The notes under the pieces were generated by a model. It did no database searches, was not told the origin of the DNA, and saw nothing but the letters and a program-made list of their open reading frames with translations. A stretch of 64,000 bases of DNA from Trueperella pyogenes (lineage in GTDB: Bacteria; Actinomycetota; Actinomycetes; Actinomycetales; Actinomycetaceae). Made by a program: the position numbers and the translations under genes. The stretch covers positions 1,426,001 to 1,490,000 of the forward strand of contig NZ_UHHW01000002.1 of NCBI RefSeq assembly GCF_900460345.1. The letters run 5' to 3'. This document shows positions 54,963 to 64,000 of this stretch, piece by piece. Within the stretch, counting starts at the first letter, position 1. The number at the start of each line of letters is the position of its first letter.

Positions 54963-55487
54963 ATGATGAAAATTAGATCACTGATATCCGTCCTTGCGTG
55001 TTGTGCCATCGTGAGTGGCTGCTCCTCTACCGGAGATAAAGATCCACAAACATTGCCAACGCAGAACTCATCATTATCGTCAGAAAAAGCAGGCACTTTC
55101 ACTGGTGGAAAGTCCGGTCAAAAAGGCGGTAAAGATGATAAAGGATCGTCACACGATCAACATTTTTCACCTGATGCCAGCACCGAAAGCAACCAGATAG
55201 TCGTTGGGTACAAGAATGACAGTGCTCAAGCGCAACATCTTGAACAAGCTCCAGCGCAAGCCAGCGTGAATGAAGTGCTTCTCCCCGGCGAGGTTGAACG
55301 CTTAGGGAATATCTTCAAAGCTCACGGTTTAACTCTGGCTGAAGCGCAAGCTAATTCAGGAGGAGCGGTGACCTTAACCCTGTCAGGAAAACTTCCTGAC
55401 GGCGCACTCGACGACATTCTGGGCAAGGTAGTCGATGATTCCTCAGTAGTTTTTGCTGAACCTATTGTGACGGCAACAGCTCAATAA
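54963..55487 (+). CDS. Lipoprotein resembling the propeptide of the adjacent protease
   Basis: 174 residues. Signal peptide with a lipobox ending AIVSGC, lipidated Cys20. A Ser/Gly/Lys-rich linker (about 21-76) leads to residues 78-174, which align with the protease propeptide: QIVVGYKND against EVVVKYKDG, LTLAEAQANSGGAVTLTLSGKL against AELTDAKAHADGAVTISLDKKL, and VVFAEPIVTA against VEFVEPVYIA. Such I9-like domains act as intramolecular chaperones and inhibitors, so this protein could hold or inhibit the protease at the membrane. It starts 12 bp after the protease stop, with only a weak ribosome site, and a terminator follows. Function is inferred. Confidence 0.8.
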   Translation: MMKIRSLISVLACCAIVSGCSSTGDKDPQTLPTQNSSLSSEKAGTFTGGKSGQKGGKDDKGSSHDQHFSPDASTESNQIVVGYKNDSAQAQHLEQAPAQASVNEVLLPGEVERLGNIFKAHGLTLAEAQANSGGAVTLTLSGKLPDGALDDILGKVVDDSSVVFAEPIVTATAQ

Positions 55488-55521
55488 GGAATCTGGTGAT
55501 CTATCACCTCGAATCTACACC

Positions 55522-55560
55522 ACAGTGTGGCGGGCATGGATTTCATGCCCGCCACACTGT
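55522..55560 (+). terminator. Terminator of the protease-lipoprotein operon
   Basis: 17-bp perfect stem ACAGTGTGGCGGGCATG with a 5-nt loop, 34 bp after the lipoprotein stop. U-run poor. Confidence 0.7.
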
Positions 55561-55627
55561 TATGGCGCAAGTTCCAACGGTTCACAACGGGTAGAATTTC
55601 GACACCTCACTCTTTCGTGTCTAAGTT

Positions 55628-56065
55628 GTGTACACGTGGAACCATTTTGATCGGCCCTACCAAGATCTGCCGCCACTGCCACCGGCGCAGGAGGTGGAGA
55701 GCCGAGTCGTGTTCAAAAAGACCATTACTGCTAGCCGTGCTCTGGCTACGCTGCGAGGTGACACCAAGCTCCTGCCTGACCCCACTATGTTGGTAAACCT
55801 CATCCCTCTGCTTGAGGCTCGAGCCTCTAGCGAGATCGAAAACATCGTGACGACCAATGACGAGGTTTTCCGCGCAGCACACAAAGCCACAAAGTGACCT
55901 CATCGAGCTGCCAATCCTCTGTCGGGTCATATCCTTCGTCACAAGAACGAGTATTACCGCCTACTGGGCGGCGTCACTCAACGAGAGGAATGGGAGCCCT
56001 GGATACTCTTCACCCGGCCTTACCTGCGAATCACCGGGGTGGGGCAGCAATGTTTTATCGCCTGA
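55628..56065 (+). pseudogene. Remnant of a Fic-family protein gene
   Basis: From GTG 55628, 89 residues match the Fic N-terminal domain (LPPLPPAQEVESRVVFKKT, LLEARASSEIENIVTTNDE). After a TGA at 55895-55897 the same frame goes on with SGHILRHKNEYYRLLGG and TQREEWEPWILF, the C-terminal part of Fic proteins, then ends. The central Fic core with HPFxxGNGR is absent. An in-frame deletion of roughly 200 codons thus removed the AMP-transferase active site. Confidence 0.75.
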
Positions 56066-56068
56066 CCA

Positions 56069-56992
56069 TCATGAAGAAGCCATGAATTCCTCTATCTCCG
56101 CGCGGGTAGGCGCAGTATTCGGGCCGGACCGCGAGACCATGATCGCTGAAGCAGCGTTCGCCCGTGTGACTGCATCGATCAACGAGTCCCCATCCGCGAG
56201 CGCCGCCATCATGACGCCAACGTGGACATCGCCTGCACCGTTGGTATCGCGCGCGTTCGTTGGGAACGTCGGCACGCTTACGACCTCGTAGTCCGGCATG
56301 CACACCACGGTCGGCGCGCTACCTGCACGTATCACAACCGTCGCGTTTGGCTTCAGCAAGCTCTTAATCTTTTTCGCGTTCGCCATATCGTTGGCTGCTC
56401 CTGCGAGGGCATGCGCCTCGCGCTCGTTGCACGACCAAATATCAGCGCGTTTGACCAGCGGGTCAAACAACGCCCGCGGTAACTGTGTGATAAGCGGCGA
56501 GGGATCTACAACGACGACGACGTCTTCCGCAATCTCGCCCAGCCAGCGAGCAAGTCCCTCCGCATTGTTCTCGGTGGCAAGGCTGTACCCAGACACATAC
56601 ACCATGTCGTCGTCGCGAACGTCCAGTGCCGAAAGGTGTTCATAGCCGAAGTCACCTTCTACCCCGATCGTCGTCACAAAAGTTCTCTCGGCACAATCCT
56701 CGACGAAGGCTACGCAGTAACCGTTGTCGACGTCGGGCACACGCGGATATACGGACGTGATGCCTTCACGCTCAAGTGCGTCAATAATGATGTCGGAGAA
56801 GGGGCCGGTGCCAACGAGGCCACAGTAGAGAACATCCATCCCGTAACGGGACGCACCCAACATCGAATTCAAGCCGCCACCGGCGACGAACTCGCTCCCC
56901 CGTGCGATGACGTCTCCCCCTGCCGGTGGCAGTTTATCCAACCGGATTACTTGGTCGACTATGACGCTACCTGTATTCACCATCCGCGTCAT
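56069..56992 (-). CDS. PfkB-family carbohydrate/nucleoside kinase
   Basis: 307 residues, ribokinase fold. N-terminal GG motif in EFVAGGGLNSMLGASRYG, and the C-terminal catalytic motif ARDTNGAGDVHVG with Asp255 as base. Last gene of a four-gene operon with a GntR regulator, an ADP-ribosylglycohydrolase-like enzyme and a permease; it overlaps the permease gene by 4 bp. It probably phosphorylates the sugar or nucleoside freed by the glycohydrolase. E. coli YegV is the kinase in an operon of the same make-up. Substrate unknown. Confidence 0.88.
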   Translation of the reverse strand: MTRMVNTGSVIVDQVIRLDKLPPAGGDVIARGSEFVAGGGLNSMLGASRYGMDVLYCGLVGTGPFSDIIIDALEREGITSVYPRVPDVDNGYCVAFVEDCAERTFVTTIGVEGDFGYEHLSALDVRDDDMVYVSGYSLATENNAEGLARWLGEIAEDVVVVVDPSPLITQLPRALFDPLVKRADIWSCNEREAHALAGAANDMANAKKIKSLLKPNATVVIRAGSAPTVVCMPDYEVVSVPTFPTNARDTNGAGDVHVGVMMAALADGDSLIDAVTRANAASAIMVSRSGPNTAPTRAEIEEFMASS

Positions 56993-58410
56993 CGCTGTAC
57001 CTCTGCATTAGATTTGGCACCACCAAGTGAAAAGTAGCATGTGGCAGACACCAGGAGAACGACGAACCATTCAAGTCCTTGTTGCGCAATAAACGAGTCC
57101 GGTAATGCGAACCGGAATAGGAATCCGACCACGATTGCGACGATCCACGATGTGAGTGCGCGCACCTCGAACCCGTTGGTATACCAGTAGGCAGAACCTG
57201 GCCCTATATCCGTTAAGTCTTTCGCGCTGTATGTAGTTCGTTTAATCATGTCCACAAGGAACACGCCTAACCAGGCCGTCAAGGGTATAGCGAGTAGGGT
57301 GATGAATCCGATGAACGCGTCATAGAAACTCTCGAACAGGAAGAGAAAAATCATCGAGCCGACGAGACTCACGAATAAATCTGCCGCTACAGCCACGATG
57401 CGACGGACTTTCATGCCCATCGTCAGCAGGGTTAGTCCCGATGAATACACGGAGATATTATTCGACAGGAGCAAGCCTGCGAATGCCGAGATTAGGAAGG
57501 GAACTGACATCCAGGCCGGCAACAACGCGGGAATGGAAGATAGCGGGTTACCCGCATCGAAGTCGGGCATCGTGATGCCGATGAGCGACCCGGTGCCGAT
57601 CATGATGACAAGTGGAATGCCGGCACCCGCAGCGCATGTAAGAACGAGGGATCCGGGCGTCGTCTTCCTAGACTGGTAACGCCCCAAGTCAGCCCCTGAG
57701 TTCGCCCATGCAATACCTGTGCCAGATGCAACGACGCCGATGCCGAGGAGCACGGTACTCCAGGAACCGGTCTCCGCGCTAAGCACGGTGTGCCAGTCGG
57801 CGTTAGCGACGATAAAGGCGATCACCACGAGCGTGAGGAGACCGAAAACGTAGGTCGCCCACTTTTGGAAAGCTGCAAGCATCTGATGGCCGATTCCTGA
57901 CACAGCCATAGTCAGAGCGAGGAAAAGTAGCACTGCGATGACGACGATCCACGGATGGCTGCGCGGAGTCATGTCGTGTCCGGCAACCACCATCCCGATC
58001 GAGAGAACCGCAAAAGCCGCGGTGACGGTGTTGACCGTTTCCCAACCCCAGCGAGACAGGATTGCTACCGCCGTCGGAAAATAGTTCCCACGCGTGCCAA
58101 ACGTGGCCCGCGAGAGTGTCAGTGTGGGGGCACCACCGCGTTGTCCGCTGAGCGAGACGATACCGACGATCGCGAAGGAACCTACCGCTCCGATAAAGCC
58201 CGCGATAAGCGCTTGCCAAAAGTTGAGTTCGCCCGCAACTACCCAGATGCCAAGTGGCAATCCAAGGATCGATATGTTTCCGGCGAACCAGATCCAGAAC
58301 AGTTCTCCTGGGCCGCTTGTTTGCGCTTCGGCGGGAATCGGCTCGATTCCGCGATCTTCGACTTCTAATAACGACCGCCAGCCCTCGGCCGGCGCCTCTT
58401 GGTTTGTCAT
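56989..58410 (-). CDS. NCS1-family permease (cytosine/purine/nucleoside type)
   Basis: 473 residues with about 12 membrane helices, matching the NCS1 (PurP/CodB) family: WFAGNISILGLPLGIWV in helix 1, GIVSLSGQRGGAPTLTLSRATFG in helix 2-3, and GIAWANSGADLGRY in the middle. Takes up a base, nucleoside or related compound with cations. ATG 58410 has AAAGGAG 6-7 nt upstream; ATG 58413 directly before it is the alternative. It overlaps both neighbours by a few bases, so the operon is translationally coupled. Confidence 0.88.
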   Translation of the reverse strand: MTNQEAPAEGWRSLLEVEDRGIEPIPAEAQTSGPGELFWIWFAGNISILGLPLGIWVVAGELNFWQALIAGFIGAVGSFAIVGIVSLSGQRGGAPTLTLSRATFGTRGNYFPTAVAILSRWGWETVNTVTAAFAVLSIGMVVAGHDMTPRSHPWIVVIAVLLFLALTMAVSGIGHQMLAAFQKWATYVFGLLTLVVIAFIVANADWHTVLSAETGSWSTVLLGIGVVASGTGIAWANSGADLGRYQSRKTTPGSLVLTCAAGAGIPLVIMIGTGSLIGITMPDFDAGNPLSSIPALLPAWMSVPFLISAFAGLLLSNNISVYSSGLTLLTMGMKVRRIVAVAADLFVSLVGSMIFLFLFESFYDAFIGFITLLAIPLTAWLGVFLVDMIKRTTYSAKDLTDIGPGSAYWYTNGFEVRALTSWIVAIVVGFLFRFALPDSFIAQQGLEWFVVLLVSATCYFSLGGAKSNAEVQR

Positions 58411-59411
58411 CATTTCTCCTTTGAAATGCGTAGGTGTACTAGCTGCTGTGCCGTTTTTTGGACAGGCAGGGCGTTTTGGGCGACGACCCTGTCGAGCTCG
58501 GCGCGAGGAACTCCGGTCGCATCGCCGCACGCCCCGAGGATGGCACCGCACATGGCGCCTACGGTGTCGGTGTCTCCTCCCGCGTTGGCCGCGAGGAGCA
58601 AGATATCTTGTGCGCTGCGCTCGAGGGAGCACAGCGCCGCGACCGCCGGAATTGATTCGTGACAGGCGTAAGACGTACAAATGACGTTGAATAGCGCGTC
58701 GAGGATGTCCTCGCGCGAATCGAAGTGCCGCAGGTACTCGATCGCCCAACGGGAACGTTCGTAGATATCGGGGGCGCAAACGGCACTGCCACGATCGCCG
58801 AGGTTCTTTGCCAGGTCGAGTCCCAGGAAAACAGCGTCTTCTCTTGAATGACCGGCGATTCCAGCGCTGACTGCTCCGCCGACAAATACCGCACCCTGAA
58901 GCGCCACCCGCGTATTGTGGGTCACCTCAGAGGCTTGCACGACGGCGTCAATAAAGGCTCCCTCATCGTCAAGCGGGAACGCGATTCCTACCGGGGAGAT
59001 CCGCATGGCCGCCCCGTTAGTGGTGCCGCATTTGCCCGTTTCACTGGGCGATGCGCCCGCTGCCAGCGCCGTGAGTGCACGCTTGGTCGACGGGCCGAGC
59101 AGATCTAGCGAACCGCGGGCGAGCATGTCTTTCTCCCACTCGATAAGCGCCGTCGCAAGTTCACCAGCCGGAACACATCCGTGCTCGATGAGGATCCTGG
59201 CAATGATGAAAGTTTGTTCGGTATCGTCCGTGACCATACCAGCGGGAGCGCCCGTGGCAATTACCTGCGACGGCCCGGCGCCAACGAGCCGGTCGACAAA
59301 TCCGTAGTCAGCCCGAATTGTGTCGAGATCAAGATCTTGGGTCGGCATACCTAGCGCATCAGCGTAAGCACCAAGCTCTAAACTGAGTGTGGCTCGTGAT
59401 AGCTCATTCAT
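58410..59411 (-). CDS. ADP-ribosylglycohydrolase-family protein
   Basis: 333 residues. Both dinuclear Mg sites of the ARH fold are present: Thr61-Asp62-Asp63 in VTDDTEQT and Asp280/Asp282/Thr283 in GGDTDTVGAMCGA. In this operon it is more likely to split an N-glycosidic bond in a nucleoside-like catabolite than to remove ADP-ribose from proteins; E. coli YegU is the counterpart in yegTUVW. GAGGAG precedes the ATG. Stop codon overlaps the permease start. Confidence 0.88.
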   Translation of the reverse strand: MNELSRATLSLELGAYADALGMPTQDLDLDTIRADYGFVDRLVGAGPSQVIATGAPAGMVTDDTEQTFIIARILIEHGCVPAGELATALIEWEKDMLARGSLDLLGPSTKRALTALAAGASPSETGKCGTTNGAAMRISPVGIAFPLDDEGAFIDAVVQASEVTHNTRVALQGAVFVGGAVSAGIAGHSREDAVFLGLDLAKNLGDRGSAVCAPDIYERSRWAIEYLRHFDSREDILDALFNVICTSYACHESIPAVAALCSLERSAQDILLLAANAGGDTDTVGAMCGAILGACGDATGVPRAELDRVVAQNALPVQKTAQQLVHLRISKEK

Positions 59412-59427
59412 GCGTACTCCTCATGGC

Positions 59428-60120
59428 TCAGAAAACGTGTCGGAATCGGAAGTGGTCTGGATCCAGCAGGCTCGTCACGTGCTCAACGAGGTTACCCTCG
59501 GCGTCTTTGGTCGTTCGTGTAATTCGCATAAAAGAGCAACCCGCAGGGCGCCTGAGCGTGTGCGCGGCCTGCGGGTCCAGGGCAACGACGTCGACCCACT
59601 GCTCGCCGTGCTCAGCGCATAGCCCGGCGCACTCGAGCGTCGCTGTCAGCGAACCATCGATAAGGCCATTTTCTGGCACCTTGGCAACCGGGCCAACAGC
59701 AGGAACGAGAGAGGTTTCCAGCGAGATGACCGTCCCGGAAGGCAGTGTGCGGATACGAACAATCTCGACGAACTCTTGAGCAGAGGGATCTTCTACGGCG
59801 GCTTCTTTCAGCCGCCGAATGCTCACCGTGCTGGTGACGATCTCTGATCCCGTGGAGGAAAGTGCTTCCGCCCACCCTTTGCGGTCGTCGAGACGCCGGT
59901 TATGGAACGTGACAAACGAGCCTCGCCCTCGATCAGTTCTCACAAGGTTACGCAGTTGTAGATCTGAGAGGGCCTTGCGGACTGTTCCGCGCGAGACATC
60001 AAGTTCTTCCGCAAGCTCCTGCTCGCTGGGCAACGCATCACCCGGCGATAGCTCACCGGCGCGGATCAACGTCTCAATGTGCGATGACACTATCTCGTGT
60101 TTAAGCTTCGGCTGACTCAT
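59428..60120 (-). CDS. GntR/HutC-family transcriptional regulator
   Basis: 230 residues from ATG 60120, which follows GGAAGGAA. Winged HTH in residues 1-72 (LPSEQELAEELDVSRGTVRKAL, with DRGRGSFV at the wing) and a UTRA ligand domain in about 85-225. First gene of the operon, 16 bp before the ARH-family gene. It should respond to the compound taken up by the permease. A HutC-like operator lies 60 bp upstream of its start. Counterpart of E. coli YegW. Confidence 0.9.
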   Translation of the reverse strand: MSQPKLKHEIVSSHIETLIRAGELSPGDALPSEQELAEELDVSRGTVRKALSDLQLRNLVRTDRGRGSFVTFHNRRLDDRKGWAEALSSTGSEIVTSTVSIRRLKEAAVEDPSAQEFVEIVRIRTLPSGTVISLETSLVPAVGPVAKVPENGLIDGSLTATLECAGLCAEHGEQWVDVVALDPQAAHTLRRPAGCSFMRITRTTKDAEGNLVEHVTSLLDPDHFRFRHVF

Positions 60121-60180
60121 CCGATTCCTTCCGGCGTCTTTGCAGGGAACCACATCACCATTGTCGCACAGCCAAGAGAA

Positions 60181-60205
60181 CTTGTCTATACATGTTATGA
60201 ACAAG
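60181..60205. promoter_or_regulatory. Candidate operator of the GntR/HutC regulator
   Basis: CTTGTCTATACATG (60181-60194) followed by TTATGAACAAG (to 60205). The first half is close to the CTTGTATATACAAG-type site of HutC-subfamily regulators, and the whole is bounded by CTTGT and ACAAG. It overlaps the likely promoter of the operon, as expected for autorepression. Confidence 0.5.
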
Positions 60206-60290
60206 TGGTCTTGCCTGCGCTACCGCTTCCACATTCTCAATGAGCCAATCCCAGCTTTTACGTATCCGGGCCCCTGCATGCGAGCCTGCC

Positions 60291-62885
<2,595 letters not shown>

Positions 62886-62913
62886 TCATACCCCCGACAC
62901 TTTCCCACCGCGC

Positions 62914-62919
62914 TAGGCT
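62914..62919 (+). promoter_or_regulatory. -10 element, leaderless start of the YedK-like gene
   Basis: TAGGCT ends 6 nt before the ATG at 62926; no Shine-Dalgarno is present. Same spacing as at gatC and the phospholipase D gene. Confidence 0.5.
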
Positions 62920-62925
62920 GAAAGC

Positions 62926-63669
62926 ATGTGTGGACGATACGCAACCACGATGTCCCGCGTGGACATCCAGCTCGAATTCCGCCTCGACGTCGTCGCCGAG
63001 TCCTACGACCCCGCACCCAACTGGAACGTGGCACCCAAGCAGGACATCCCAATTGTCCTCGAACGCAGGGCTTTGCCCGGCGATCAGTGGCTTCACGACG
63101 CGCTCTCCCCCGCTGCGCCCGCAGCTGCTGTTGCGCCCGGCAAGGCCCACACCGTGCGCGCCCTGACCCCTGCGATGTGGGGGCTCATCCCACCGTGGGC
63201 CAAGGACGCTTCCAGACCCATGATCAATGCGCGCATGGAGACGCTGGCCGAGAAGCCCTCGTTCGCGCCGGCGGCGAAGACGCGGCGCTGTATCATACCG
63301 GCGTCTGGATATTTTGAGTGGCGCAAGCCGGACAAGACGCCGTTTTACATCTACCGGGTGGGGCGCCCGCTCGCCTTCGCCGGCCTGTACGGCTGGTGGA
63401 AGAACGGCGAGGAGTGGGTGCTCACCGCCACGATCATCACGCGGGCAGCCGCAGGCGAGATGGCCACGATTCACGACCGCGTGCCCCTCATCTTGGAGCC
63501 CACAGAATACGACGCGTGGCTCGACCCCACGGTCGAGGTCTCAGCGATCACCGCCTCCGCGCGTCCGGATCCCGCCCTCAGCTTCCACGAGGTCCACCGC
63601 GCAGTGGGCAACGTCCGGCACAACACGCCCGAAAACATCGTCTCGATCACATACACACCCCAGGTATGA
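62926..63669 (+). CDS. SOS-response-associated peptidase family protein (YedK/HMCES)
   Basis: 247 residues. SRAP-domain protein that forms a thiazolidine crosslink with abasic sites in single-stranded DNA and shields them. The catalytic Cys2 directly follows the initiator Met (MCGRYA), and Asn33 (NWNVAP), Glu131 (SGYFEW) and His183 (IHDRVPLIL) are at the expected places. A 30-residue Ala/Pro-rich loop near 55-75 is longer than in E. coli YedK. Divergent from ligA, 55 bp apart. Confidence 0.93.
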   Translation: MCGRYATTMSRVDIQLEFRLDVVAESYDPAPNWNVAPKQDIPIVLERRALPGDQWLHDALSPAAPAAAVAPGKAHTVRALTPAMWGLIPPWAKDASRPMINARMETLAEKPSFAPAAKTRRCIIPASGYFEWRKPDKTPFYIYRVGRPLAFAGLYGWWKNGEEWVLTATIITRAAAGEMATIHDRVPLILEPTEYDAWLDPTVEVSAITASARPDPALSFHEVHRAVGNVRHNTPENIVSITYTPQV

Positions 63670-63691
63670 AATGCCAGTGCGCGATCAGCTT

Positions 63692-63697
63692 TACTCT
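63692..63697 (+). promoter_or_regulatory. -10 element, leaderless start of the last gene
   Basis: TACTCT ends 6 nt before ATG 63704, only 23 bp after the stop of the YedK-like gene. Confidence 0.4.
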
Positions 63698-63703
63698 AAA
63701 AGA

Positions 63704-64000
63704 ATGAATGACTTTGCCATCGTAAAGGGCTTCTCCCCTGGGGATCTGATTTTGGCGCTCTTCATCGCCGTCCTCACGCTCTTCACACCCGACGCCTATA
63801 TTGGCGTCGACCTGGTCCACGACATCTTGCTCTACACGGCCTCCATCGGCGCAGTGGTGGGCACATTCTTTCGGCGCACGCGGCCAGTGCCAGCCGCTGT
63901 GACGGTCTACCTCGCAGCCCTCTTACGCTACATCGCAGTGCCGGCAGAGATCTTCCCGCAAGACGTAGCCGTGTTGCTTTCCTTGTATGCCGTACTCGCC
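63704..64000 (+). CDS. Membrane protein, probably sensor kinase N-terminus (partial)
   Basis: 99 residues up to the window edge: MNDFAIVKGFSPGDLILALF, then three or four membrane helices separated by short loops, with RRTRPVPAAV after the second. The pattern resembles the membrane input domain of actinobacterial NarL-type sensor histidine kinases. No kinase motif is visible, so the call is tentative. Confidence 0.5.
   Translation, partial: MNDFAIVKGFSPGDLILALFIAVLTLFTPDAYIGVDLVHDILLYTASIGAVVGTFFRRTRPVPAAVTVYLAALLRYIAVPAEIFPQDVAVLLSLYAVLA

Noticed and set aside
58414..58779. N-terminal extension of the permease upstream of 58413
   Set aside because: The extension is Arg-rich reading of the ARH-family gene in another frame; a good ribosome site sits just before the ATG pair at 58410-58413.

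Overview
The window reads as chromosomal DNA of a high-GC Gram-positive actinomycete, most likely Actinomycetaceae (a Trueperella/Arcanobacterium/Actinomyces-type organism). The basis is actinobacterial-style proteins (BRCT-ended LigA with large insertions, DUF3516-type helicase, LAxTG sorting signal), frequent GTG starts, ACTATACAAT-type rRNA processing stems, and pyruvate formate-lyase fermentation. The family is an inference; the genus is not certain.

Layout. 1-11.6 kb is a cell-surface glycan locus: flippases, GT2 and GT4 glycosyltransferases, two large DUF2142-like membrane proteins, and an operon of a GT4, an HTH-LicC-LicA fusion and LicD that should place phosphocholine on the glycan. 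11.7-15.3 kb holds a small membrane protein, a Ski2-like helicase and a YggS protein. 15.3-18.7 kb is a pyruvate formate-lyase operon in which the enzyme is split into a catalytic subunit without the glycyl-radical domain and a separate 82-residue glycyl-radical subunit. 19.0-33.1 kb is mostly branched-chain amino acid synthesis (ilvE, ilvC, ilvN, ilvB, ilvD). It is interrupted by a sortase-anchored coiled-coil protein with a G11 tract that puts its signal peptide out of frame, by aspA, and by an AAE-family transporter. ilvB carries an in-frame TAG 50 codons before its natural end and is preceded by a leader peptide (MSIILVVVQRTR) with an attenuator.

33.1-46.5 kb holds two nearly identical rRNA operons in direct orientation, both on the minus strand. 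They flank a SLAC1/TehA-family transporter that has a CsoR/CstR-like palindrome in front of it, and a gene-free kilobase of degenerate repeats. 46.6-52.7 kb has malic enzyme, gatCAB and a phospholipase D-family protein. 53.0-55.5 kb is a secreted subtilisin-family protease followed by a lipoprotein that resembles the protease's own propeptide. After a decayed fic gene, 56.1-60.2 kb is a four-gene catabolic operon (GntR regulator, ADP-ribosylglycohydrolase-family protein, NCS1 permease, PfkB kinase) with the gene content of E. coli yegTUVW. The window ends with ligA, a YedK/HMCES-family protein and the start of a probable sensor kinase.

Recurring regulatory feature: several genes (ilv leader peptide, gatC, the phospholipase D gene, the YedK gene, the last gene) have a TANNNT -10 hexamer exactly 6 nt before the start codon, which implies leaderless mRNAs. 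No tRNA, CRISPR array or intact insertion sequence was seen.
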